A DNA stretch of 11,207 nt from Vulcanimicrobiota bacterium (GTDB lineage: Bacteria; Vulcanimicrobiota; Vulcanimicrobiia; Vulcanimicrobiales; Vulcanimicrobiaceae). The notes beneath the pieces were generated by a model. It did no database searches and was not told the origin of the DNA. It saw only the letters and a program-made list of their open reading frames with translations. A program made the position numbers and the translations under genes. The stretch lies in NCBI GenBank assembly GCA_019233415.1, contig JAFAMK010000424.1:1-11207 (forward strand). The letters run 5' to 3'. Within the stretch, counting starts at the first letter, position 1. Each line of letters starts with the position of its first letter. Shown one piece after another: positions 1 through 5,681 of this stretch.

Positions 1-826
1 ACGTGTTGCTCGCGACGACCGCGACGCCGCTGCCGTCCGCGAGCTTCACGACGTCGATGACGCCGGCAACTTTGCGTGCCGCGGCGTCGTCGATGTTCGC
101 GATGGTCCCGCCGAACGTCGGCGTGTGGAGCACGTTCGCGTACGTCATGTTCGGCAGCACGACGTCGATCCCGTAGATCGCCTGTCCGCGCAGCTTCGCG
201 TCGAGGTCGAGCCGCTTCGGCGACGTGCCGATCAGCGTGAACTTCGATGCGTCCTTGAGCGCCACGTGCGCCGGCGGCTGTTCGGCCGCCGCCGCTTCCG
301 CTAGGTCGGCGTAGCTCGCAGTTTGATTCGATGCGGCGTGGACGACGGTGCCGGCCGACGTCGTGCAGGTCTTCGGGTCGACGTTCCACTTCTTGGCGGC
401 CGCGGCGATCAGCATCGCGCGCGCCGCCGCGCCTGCACCGCGCATGACGAGGTACATGTCGTCCATGCTCGTGCTGCCGCCGGTGGTCATGTCCTTGAAG
501 ACGGGGTCGGCGTACTGCGGCTCGGCCGGCGCGAACTCCGCGCGTATCCGGTCGAACGGGAGATCCATCTCCTCCGCGACGAGCATCGGCAGCCCGGTGA
601 AGATGCCCTGACCCATCTCGCTCTTGTTGACCAGAACCGCGACGGTGCCGTCGGTGCGCACGTGGACCCACGCGTTCGCGGCGAACGAGACGCTCGGCTC
701 GGGCGACGGCGAGAGGCCGGGCGCGGTCGCGGTCTGCTCGTGCGGCGCGCAGCCCGGCACGGTTAGCGCGAGCGCGAGTCCGGCGCCGAAGCCGGTCGTC
801 GTGCGCAGGAAGCTCTCGCGGCGCAT
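1..826 (-). CDS. iorB: Molybdopterin-binding large subunit of an isoquinoline 1-oxidoreductase-type hydroxylase (N-terminal part, cut by window edge)
   Basis: This is the catalytic subunit of a xanthine oxidase-family molybdenum hydroxylase, which would hydroxylate N-heterocycles or aldehydes with water and pass electrons to the [2Fe-2S] partner encoded just upstream. Only about 275 of the usual 700-750 residues are visible. The protein begins MRRESFLRTT, a twin-arginine-like motif slightly off consensus (RRxxFL). A hydrophobic stretch follows, ending in VPGC (residues 23-26), a possible lipobox, so export by Tat and perhaps lipidation is likely. Residues 52-80 carry AWVHVRTDG and NKSEMGQGI, typical of the IorB branch. 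A GGSSTS segment with MRGAGAAARAML follows, then a second-domain start (LRGQAIYGIDV). The ATG at 824-826 shares one base with the TGA of the small subunit, so translation is probably coupled. The substrate cannot be told from the sequence. Confidence 0.85.
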   Translation of the reverse strand, partial: MRRESFLRTTTGFGAGLALALTVPGCAPHEQTATAPGLSPSPEPSVSFAANAWVHVRTDGTVAVLVNKSEMGQGIFTGLPMLVAEEMDLPFDRIRAEFAPAEPQYADPVFKDMTTGGSTSMDDMYLVMRGAGAAARAMLIAAAAKKWNVDPKTCTTSAGTVVHAASNQTASYADLAEAAAAEQPPAHVALKDASKFTLIGTSPKRLDLDAKLRGQAIYGIDVVLPNMTYANVLHTPTFGGTIANIDDAAARKVAGVIDVVKLADGSGVAVVASNT

Positions 827-1278
827 CAGGCCAGCTCCGCGGCGCGCTTGATCGCCGCGCGAATCCGCCCGTAGGTGCCGCAGCGGCAAATGTTGCCGGT
901 CATCGCGCCCTCGATGTCGGCGTCGCTCGGCGACTTGGTCTTCGCCAGCAGCGCCGCCGCCGACATCATCTGCCCGGACTGACAGTAGCCGCACTGCGGG
1001 ACCGCAATCTCCGCCCAGGCCTTCTGCACCGGGTGCGAGCCGTCGGCGGAGAGCCCCTCGATGGTCGTGATCTGCTTGCCCTCGGCCTGTGCGACAGCGG
1101 TCGAGCACGAGCGGACAGGGTTCCCGTCGAGGTGGACGGTGCACGCCCCGCACTGCGCGACGCCGCAGCCGAACTTCGTTCCGGTCATCCCGACGACGTC
1201 GCGGATGACCCACAGCAGCGGCATTGCGTCCGGAACGTCGACGTCGTGTCCGACGCCGTTGATCGTGAGGTGTTTCAA
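826..1278 (-). CDS. iorA: [2Fe-2S]-binding small subunit of isoquinoline 1-oxidoreductase-type hydroxylase
   Basis: A 150-residue electron-transfer subunit with two [2Fe-2S] clusters that relays electrons from the molybdenum centre. The plant-ferredoxin-type N-terminal domain holds Cys38, Cys43, Cys46 and Cys58 (GCGVAQCGACTV). The C-terminal helical domain holds Cys96 and Cys99 (QCGYCQSGQ) and Cys131 and Cys133 (NICRCG). All eight ligands are present and the length is normal for IorA/CoxS-like subunits. The start is TTG (caa at 1276-1278): a perfect AGGAGG lies 8 bases upstream (1287-1292), and the first residues LKHLTING fit the family. The gene follows the guanidino-hydrolase gene after 37 bases and overlaps the large-subunit start by one base. 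No FAD subunit is seen, consistent with the Ior type, where the electron acceptor is often a cytochrome. Confidence 0.93.
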   Translation of the reverse strand: MKHLTINGVGHDVDVPDAMPLLWVIRDVVGMTGTKFGCGVAQCGACTVHLDGNPVRSCSTAVAQAEGKQITTIEGLSADGSHPVQKAWAEIAVPQCGYCQSGQMMSAAALLAKTKSPSDADIEGAMTGNICRCGTYGRIRAAIKRAAELA

Positions 1279-1310
1279 CCGGAGGCCCTCCTGCCCGCGA
1301 GGACCTCCGG
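1279..1310 (-). promoter_or_regulatory. Hairpin enclosing the Shine-Dalgarno of the [2Fe-2S] subunit gene
   Basis: Read on the minus strand, CCGGAGG (1304-1310) pairs perfectly with CCTCCGG (1279-1285), directly abutting the TTG start. Inside, TCCT can pair with the AGGA of the AGGAGG ribosome-binding site (1287-1292). The ribosome-binding site would therefore be partly masked. No T-run follows, so it is not an obvious intrinsic terminator. The base pairing is seen in the sequence; the regulatory role is inferred. Confidence 0.45.
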
Positions 1311-1315
1311 ACGAA

Positions 1316-2161
1316 TTAGGCGGTTGCGGCGGCCATTCCGACGGCCGGCCCGTCGTCGAGCCGCAGCGTCAGGCACTTCGCGCTGCCGCCTGCTTTGTGA
1401 AACTCGGACAGCTCGGTGCAGAAGACACGGTAGCCCGCATCGTGCAACCGCTCGCGCAAGCGGCGCGAGCAGTCGTGCATGACGACCGCGTCGGTCCCGA
1501 CTTCGACGGAGTTGCACGCGAAGCGGAGCGCGTCGTCGACCGAAACCTCGATCAGATAGCCCGGCTCGACCGCGCGCCGCAGCAGTGTCTGCGCGTGCGG
1601 CGAGAACGCTTCCATGTACGCGAGGACGTGGCCGCTGGAGAGCGGGCACAGCGCGGTGTCGAGGTGATAGAACCGCTCGTCGACCAGCAGCAGCGGCAAG
1701 ACGCGGCAGCCGACGATCTCCTGCAGCTGCAACGTCGCACCGCGCTCCGTGCGCCAGCCGTACCCGGCGTAGAGCAGCGGGCGCACGCGGTCGAACAGCG
1801 CGTCGCCTGCACCTTCGAAGTACGTCTGGCGCAGGAACGTCGTGGCGAAGCCGGCGCGCGCAAGCGCGGCGCGATAGATCGCCTGCTCACGGCGGCGTTC
1901 CGCATGACGGAAGCTCGAGAGAACAGCGAGATTCCCCATGATGAGCGCGGCGTTCGCGGTGAAGACGAGGTCGGGCGTCTGCGCGTGCTGCTCGACTTCG
2001 ACCAGCTCGACGTCGCCGACACATCCGAGCAGCTCGATGAGCCGCTCCCATTGGCGCACCGCGTCCGGCGTCGCGTCGCCGACGTGCGAATTCATCCACG
2101 GGTTGATCGCGTAGCGCACGTCGTAGTGACCGGGCGGGCAGACCAAGAGCCTCGTCGCCAT
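1316..2161 (-). CDS. Guanidino-group hydrolase of the arginine deiminase/amidinotransferase superfamily, ArgZ/AgrE-like
   Basis: A 281-residue pentein-fold enzyme. The family hydrolyses guanidino groups (arginine or dimethylarginine) or transfers amidino groups through a cysteine thiouronium intermediate. Visible signature segments are YAINPWMN (17-24), DLVFTAN (64-70), FEGAGD (115-120), HLDT (166-169), CNSVEVG (216-222) and a C-terminal GGSAKCLTLRL with the presumed nucleophile Cys263. The general acid/base His166, a conserved Glu116, and Cys near the C-terminus form the expected catalytic set. The Asn in VFTAN and the total length resemble cyanobacterial arginine dihydrolase (ArgZ/AgrE N-domain), recalled from the literature as turning arginine into ornithine, CO2 and ammonia. 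Dimethylargininase remains possible. It starts at ATG 2161 and is the first gene of the left-hand minus-strand group, 37 bases before the hydroxylase genes, which share no evident pathway with it. Confidence 0.8.
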   Translation of the reverse strand: MATRLLVCPPGHYDVRYAINPWMNSHVGDATPDAVRQWERLIELLGCVGDVELVEVEQHAQTPDLVFTANAALIMGNLAVLSSFRHAERRREQAIYRAALARAGFATTFLRQTYFEGAGDALFDRVRPLLYAGYGWRTERGATLQLQEIVGCRVLPLLLVDERFYHLDTALCPLSSGHVLAYMEAFSPHAQTLLRRAVEPGYLIEVSVDDALRFACNSVEVGTDAVVMHDCSRRLRERLHDAGYRVFCTELSEFHKAGGSAKCLTLRLDDGPAVGMAAATA

Positions 2162-2178
2162 GATGACCCCATCCTACC

Positions 2179-2198
2179 CGACGATCCTGGGATCGTCG
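2179..2198. promoter_or_regulatory. Perfect 20-bp inverted repeat in divergent intergenic region
   Basis: Two 9-base arms, CGACGATCC and GGATCGTCG, flank a central TG. The dyad sits 18-37 bases upstream of the ATG of the guanidino-hydrolase gene and about 60 bases upstream of the small plus-strand ORF. That is a position typical of an operator, or of a 5'-UTR hairpin. No regulator gene adjoins it. The symmetry is seen directly; the binding role is inferred. Confidence 0.5.
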
Positions 2199-2257
2199 TT
2201 CGACAAACGGTGTGACGTGAGCCATTGGCCTGCGCCTGCCGTGGGTACGCCTTCCCC

Positions 2258-2515
2258 ATGGAACGCAACACCGACACCGAGCAGCAAGGGGACTACAAAA
2301 GCGCCCTCCCGCGGGAGGTCACCGACCATCCCGACTCGGGCCTACCCCGTCAGCTCCGCACCCAAGCCGACAACGAACCCCCACTGACCCGCGCGGAAGC
2401 CGACGTCGCCGGCATCACCCCAACTCCCGAAACCATCTACGCCGACACGGACGAAAACGAAAACCGCGACGACCAACACGACGCAAATCAGGCGTCAGCC
2501 GACGAACATTTCTGA
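2258..2515 (+). CDS. Small acidic hydrophilic protein of unknown function
   Basis: An 85-residue ORF from ATG (2258) to TGA (2513-2515). It has no cysteine, no hydrophobic segment and almost no aromatic residues. It is rich in Asp, Glu, Asn, Thr and Pro, especially in its last 25 residues (DTDENENRDDQHDANQ), so it is probably soluble and disordered. I do not recognise a family. A TTG at 2225 would add 11 residues; neither start has a convincing ribosome-binding site. It runs divergently from the guanidino-hydrolase gene across the 20-bp palindrome and ends 8 bases before the stop of the convergent Rieske gene. It fills a space with no better ORF on either strand, but its reality is uncertain. 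Confidence 0.5.
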   Translation: MERNTDTEQQGDYKSALPREVTDHPDSGLPRQLRTQADNEPPLTRAEADVAGITPTPETIYADTDENENRDDQHDANQASADEHF

Positions 2516-2523
2516 ACGGATCG

Positions 2524-2883
2524 TTAGACGTCCACGTACACGTCGTCACCGCCAATGCGAACGGTGTAGACGGGGAGGGGGATGACGGCGGGGAGGGTTA
2601 GGGCTTCGCCGGTTTTTACGTTGAAGAGCGAGCCGTGGCGGGGGCACATGATTTTGCAGCCTTGGAGTTCGCCTTGGTCGAGCGGGCCGCCGTCGTGCGT
2701 GCAGACGTCTTCGACCGCGTAAATCTCGCCGTCGACGTTGCACAGGAGCACCTCGACGCCGTCGACCTCCACTTTTTTTGCAGTGCCGGGCGGGATCTCG
2801 CTGCGCTTCGCTGCCGGGGTTGTCACGGTCGGTCGTGTTCGCCCGACGGGACGGGGCGCCTTGCGCGCGAAGAGGCCCGCCAT
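2524..2883 (-). CDS. Rieske-type [2Fe-2S] ferredoxin
   Basis: A 119-residue soluble electron carrier, or ferredoxin component of an oxygenase-like system. The Rieske domain occupies about residues 27-119. Its cluster ligands are Cys61-x-His63 (CTHDGGPL) and Cys80-x2-His83 (CPRHGSLF), followed by the usual G..L.LP...PV sequence. The first 25 residues (FARKAPRPVGRTRP) are basic and outside the domain. I chose ATG 2883 because a GGAA-type purine run lies six bases upstream. An upstream extension to 3057 would run antisense through most of the FKBP gene and is unlikely, while GTG at 2826 is possible but has no ribosome-binding site. Rieske proteins of this size often sit in suf operons, and sufB lies nearby, so a role in Fe-S cluster or redox supply is plausible but unproven. 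Confidence 0.87.
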   Translation of the reverse strand: MAGLFARKAPRPVGRTRPTVTTPAAKRSEIPPGTAKKVEVDGVEVLLCNVDGEIYAVEDVCTHDGGPLDQGELQGCKIMCPRHGSLFNVKTGEALTLPAVIPLPVYTVRIGGDDVYVDV

Positions 2884-3331
2884 GCTCCGTTCCGTTCCCG
2901 TCCTGCTGGCGCTGCTGTGCGCCGCGACTCCCGTTCTCGCCGCGACCGGCGCGTCGTCCAAGGCCGCCCCGATGAAGGCGAGTGCGACGAAGACCGTCAC
3001 GCTGCCGGACCACCTGCAGTACACCGATCTCAAGGTCGGCAAAGGGGCCGCGATCAAGGTCGGGCAGACGGCGGTCGTGCACTACGTCGGCACGTTCCCG
3101 AACGGGAAGAAGTTCGACAGTTCGCGCGACCGCAATCAGCCGTTCGAGTTCGCGCTCGGTCAGCACCAGGTCATCAAGTGCTGGGACGAGGGCGTCGCGA
3201 CGATGCGCGTCGGCGGGCGCCGTAAGCTCGTGTGTCCGCCGGAACTCGCGTACGGCGAGCGCGGCGCGGGCGGCGTCATTCCGCCCAACGCGACGCTGGA
3301 CTTCGACGTCGAGCTGCTCGGCGTGAAGTGA
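2882..3331 (+). CDS. Secreted FKBP-type peptidyl-prolyl cis-trans isomerase
   Basis: A 149-residue prolyl isomerase that would help fold exported proteins. Residues 1-20 form a Sec signal peptide (MLRSVPVLLALLCAATPVLA), with cleavage expected after Ala20. A linker follows, then one FKBP domain from about residue 45. It shows the family's core segments: VVHYVG, FDSS, FALGQHQVIKCWDEG with the conserved Trp of the binding pocket, MRVGGRRKLVCPPELAYGERG and IPPNATLDFDVELL. The Cys pair in KCW and VCPP occurs in other exported FKBPs. ATG 2882 is supported by AAGAGG six bases upstream and by the signal peptide. Its start codon overlaps the divergent Rieske start on CATG. It ends 15 bases before the convergent sufB stop. 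Confidence 0.95.
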   Translation: MLRSVPVLLALLCAATPVLAATGASSKAAPMKASATKTVTLPDHLQYTDLKVGKGAAIKVGQTAVVHYVGTFPNGKKFDSSRDRNQPFEFALGQHQVIKCWDEGVATMRVGGRRKLVCPPELAYGERGAGGVIPPNATLDFDVELLGVK

Positions 3332-3346
3332 GGGCGGCGGTCGGTT

Positions 3347-4753
3347 CTAGCCGACCGCGCCTTCCATTTCCAGCTTGATCAGGCGGTTCAGCTCGACCGC
3401 GTACTCCATCGGCAGTTCCTTGACGAAGAAGTCGAAGAAGCCGTTGACGATCATCGCGGTCGCGTCCGCTTCGCTGAGGCCGCGGCTCATCGCGTAGAAG
3501 AGCTGCTCCTCGCCGATCTTCGAGACCGACGCCTCGTGCTCGACGGTCGAGCGCTGCTCGTCGATCTTCATCGTCGGCTTCGTGTCGGAGGCCGACCGGT
3601 CGTCCATCAGCAGCGCGTCGCAACGCACGCGGGTCTTCGCGCCGACCGCGCCCGGGTGAATCTCCACCAAGCCGCGGTACGTCGTCTTGCCGCCGTGCGC
3701 GCTGACCGACTTGTTGGTGACGACCGAGGTCGTGTTCGGCGCCGCGTGAATCACCTTCGCGCCGGCGTCCTGGTGCTGGCCTTCGCCGGCGAACGCCGCC
3801 GAGAGAATCTCGCCGCGCGCGCCCTCGCCCATCAGGTAGATGGCGGGGTACTTCATCGTCAGCCGGCTGCCGATGTTGCCGTCGACCCACTCGACCGTCG
3901 CGTTGCGCATCGCCTTCGCGCGCTTCGTGACGAGGTTGTAGATGTTGCGGTACCAGTTCTGGATCGTCGTGTAGCGGATCGACGCGCCGTCCATCGCGAT
4001 CAGCTCGACGACCGCCGAGTGCAGCGACGACGACGAGAACTGCGGCGCCGTGCAACCCTCGATGTAGTGGACCTTCGCGCCTTCGTCGGCGATGATTAGC
4101 GTGCGCTCGAACTGGCCCATGTTCTCGGTGTTGATCCGGAAGTAGGCCTGGAGCGGCATCTTGACTTCGACGCCCTTCGGCACGTAGACGAACGAGCCGC
4201 CCGACCACACCGACGAGTTGAGCGCCGCGAACTTGTTGTCTTCGATCGGGATGACGGTCGAGATGTACTTCTGGACGATCTCGGGGTACTGGCGCACCGC
4301 CGTGTCCATGTCGCAGAAGATCACGCCGTCGCGCTCGAGCTCCTCGACGACCGAGTGGTAGACGACTTCAGACTCGTACTGCGCGGAGACGCCGCTGAGG
4401 AACTTGCGCTCGGCCTCGGGGATTCCGAGCCGGTCGAAGGTGCGCTTGATGTCTTCCGGGACGTCGTCCCACGAACGTTCCGTCTGCTCGCCGGCCTTGA
4501 CGAAATAGTGAATGTCGTCGAAGTCGATCTGCGAGAGCAGCTCGGTGTCGCCCCACGCCGGCATCGGCTTCGCCTTGAAGACGTCGTACGCACGCAGCCG
4601 GAACTGGCGCATCCAGTCCGGTTCGTTCTTCATCGCGGAGATGCGCTCGACGATCTCCCGCGAGAGTCCCTTGTCGGACTTGAAGACGTAGTTCTCGGGG
4701 TCGTGGAACCCGTGTCGATATTCCTCGATGAGGGCGTCGGTCGTGGCGGCCAT
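3347..4753 (-). CDS. sufB: Fe-S cluster assembly scaffold SufB
   Basis: A 468-residue cytosolic scaffold protein of the SUF system. SufB normally works with SufC (ATPase) and SufD to build and deliver Fe-S clusters. Near-full-length family identity is clear: NYVFKSDKGLS near the N-terminus, FVYVPKGVEVKMPLQAYFRIN (about 188-208, the strongest SufB signature), HYIEGCTAP with Cys234, RNIYNLVTKR, NKSVSAHGGKT, RVRCDALLMD with Cys378, and VEHEASVSKIGEEQLFY with His406 and Glu407. By position from the C-terminus, Cys378 and Glu407 match the cluster-related Cys405 and Glu434 of E. coli SufB, recalled from memory; Cys234 should match Cys254. ATG 4753 follows GGGAG at a short three-base spacing. No sufC, sufD, sufS or sufU adjoins, so this copy is detached from a classical suf operon. 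Confidence 0.97.
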   Translation of the reverse strand: MAATTDALIEEYRHGFHDPENYVFKSDKGLSREIVERISAMKNEPDWMRQFRLRAYDVFKAKPMPAWGDTELLSQIDFDDIHYFVKAGEQTERSWDDVPEDIKRTFDRLGIPEAERKFLSGVSAQYESEVVYHSVVEELERDGVIFCDMDTAVRQYPEIVQKYISTVIPIEDNKFAALNSSVWSGGSFVYVPKGVEVKMPLQAYFRINTENMGQFERTLIIADEGAKVHYIEGCTAPQFSSSSLHSAVVELIAMDGASIRYTTIQNWYRNIYNLVTKRAKAMRNATVEWVDGNIGSRLTMKYPAIYLMGEGARGEILSAAFAGEGQHQDAGAKVIHAAPNTTSVVTNKSVSAHGGKTTYRGLVEIHPGAVGAKTRVRCDALLMDDRSASDTKPTMKIDEQRSTVEHEASVSKIGEEQLFYAMSRGLSEADATAMIVNGFFDFFVKELPMEYAVELNRLIKLEMEGAVG

Positions 4754-4776
4754 GGTCTCCCAGCGTATCGGCCTGC

Positions 4777-4817
4777 ACCGAATCGGTCAAGATAGTGCAG
4801 GGGTATCTGTACTATCT
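4777..4817. promoter_or_regulatory. Two dyad symmetries upstream of sufB (candidate operator)
   Basis: In the 88-base gap between the cytidine deaminase stop and the sufB start, an A/T-rich inverted repeat stands out. Arm agatagtgcag (4790-4800) and arm ctgtactatct (4807-4817) differ at one position and are separated by six bases. Immediately closer to sufB is a second, perfect dyad: ACCGA, A, TCGGT (4777-4787). A TTGACC hexamer on the minus strand (4785-4790) could be a -35 element, but no good -10 follows. No T-run follows, so an intrinsic terminator for the upstream operon is less likely. A role in iron or Fe-S responsive control of sufB is an inference. Confidence 0.5.
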
Positions 4818-4841
4818 AACCCGGAAATCTCCTAGACCGTG

Positions 4842-5681
4842 TCAGGGCGTGGAGCCTTCGATCGCCCGAACGTACGCCAGCGACGCTTTCGGTGCGACGG
4901 CTGCGAGCAGCGCCTCGGTCGCCGAACGCTGGCTCGCCGGCCCCTCGGTCTCGACCAGCACGGCCCGCTCGATCCGCGTAAACGGTTCGAGGGACACGGC
5001 GACCGCGACGAGGGCGGCCTGCAGCGGCGAGAGGCTCGGGTTGAAGGCCGCGCTTTCCGCGTACCGGCCCTGGTACACGATGCCGTCGGCGACGACGGCG
5101 ACCCCGGCATAGGTGGCGCTGTACGGCGCGTAAGCTGCCTCGGCCGCCTCCAAGGCCGCCAACGCGAGCGGATCGTCCGACGGCCTGGCGAGCGCGAGGG
5201 CGTGGTGCTGCGGCGTCAGCAAACCGCCCTGGAGGCCGAGGTCGGCCGGCCCGAACGCGTCCGGGAGCAGCCCGCCGAGCGTCGTCCGCCGGTGGCCCGC
5301 GACCACCACCGGCAGGTCGGCGGCGCCGGAGAGTTCGCTCAGGAACTGCCGGCAGTGCCCGCACGGCGCGGCGGTGACGCCGAGCGCGGCGAGGGCCGTC
5401 TCGCCGCCGTGCCAGGCGGTCGCGAGCGCGGCCTGCTCCGCGTGGACGCTGGCATTCAGCGGAAGCCCGGGAAACTCGATGTTCGCCCCGAGCGAAAGCG
5501 AACCCGACGCTCCGAGCACGACCGCGCCGACCCGGAAGCCGGAGATCGGCGAGTATGCCCGGGCGCGCGCAACCTCCAACAGATCGAGCATATACTCGCC
5601 GGTGGTTCGCCCGAACGCCGCCGCTTGCGCAGCCAACTCCACGGCCGGGATGAAACCAGGCCGGAGGCCGGTGATGGTCAC
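4842..5681 (-). CDS. cdd: Cytidine deaminase, two-domain (E. coli Cdd-like)
   Basis: A 279-residue enzyme that would deaminate cytidine or deoxycytidine to uridine in pyrimidine salvage. The N-terminal catalytic domain has the zinc site: His80-Ala-Glu82-Gln (HAEQ) and Cys107-Gly-His-Cys110 (PCGHCRQ), with the substrate-loop segment SPISGFRVGA (44-53) and NIEF (67-70). From about residue 170 a second deaminase-like domain follows (YAPYSATYAGVAVV, GRYAESAAFNPSLSPLQAAL) that lacks the zinc ligands, as in the C-terminal half of E. coli Cdd (294 residues). The start is GTG at 5679-5681, five bases after an excellent AAGGAG (5687-5692), and it overlaps the decarboxylase TGA as GTGA. It is the last gene of the three-gene operon. 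Its partners are not salvage enzymes, so it may act on a product of that operon. Confidence 0.93.
   Translation of the reverse strand: MTITGLRPGFIPAVELAAQAAAFGRTTGEYMLDLLEVARARAYSPISGFRVGAVVLGASGSLSLGANIEFPGLPLNASVHAEQAALATAWHGGETALAALGVTAAPCGHCRQFLSELSGAADLPVVVAGHRRTTLGGLLPDAFGPADLGLQGGLLTPQHHALALARPSDDPLALAALEAAEAAYAPYSATYAGVAVVADGIVYQGRYAESAAFNPSLSPLQAALVAVAVSLEPFTRIERAVLVETEGPASQRSATEALLAAVAPKASLAYVRAIEGSTP

Noticed and set aside
1061..2215. 384-residue plus-strand ORF
   Set aside because: It lies antisense to the clearly recognisable guanidino-hydrolase and [2Fe-2S] genes. Its translation is Arg/Val/Asp-rich with no family motif, a typical GC-rich shadow frame.
2884..3057. N-terminal extension of the Rieske protein to an upstream start
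   Set aside because: The extension would be antisense to the FKBP signal peptide and domain, and shows no Rieske-family similarity. ATG 2883 is simpler.
3276..4208. 310-residue minus-strand ORF overlapping sufB in another frame
   Set aside because: SufB motifs are read continuously in the 3347-4753 frame. This frame gives Arg/Gly-rich sequence only.
4790..4817. Inverted repeat as an intrinsic terminator of the cdd operon
   Set aside because: The minus-strand sequence after the stem has only two Ts before GACC and the stem is A/T-rich, so termination is weakly supported; an operator role was preferred but stays open.
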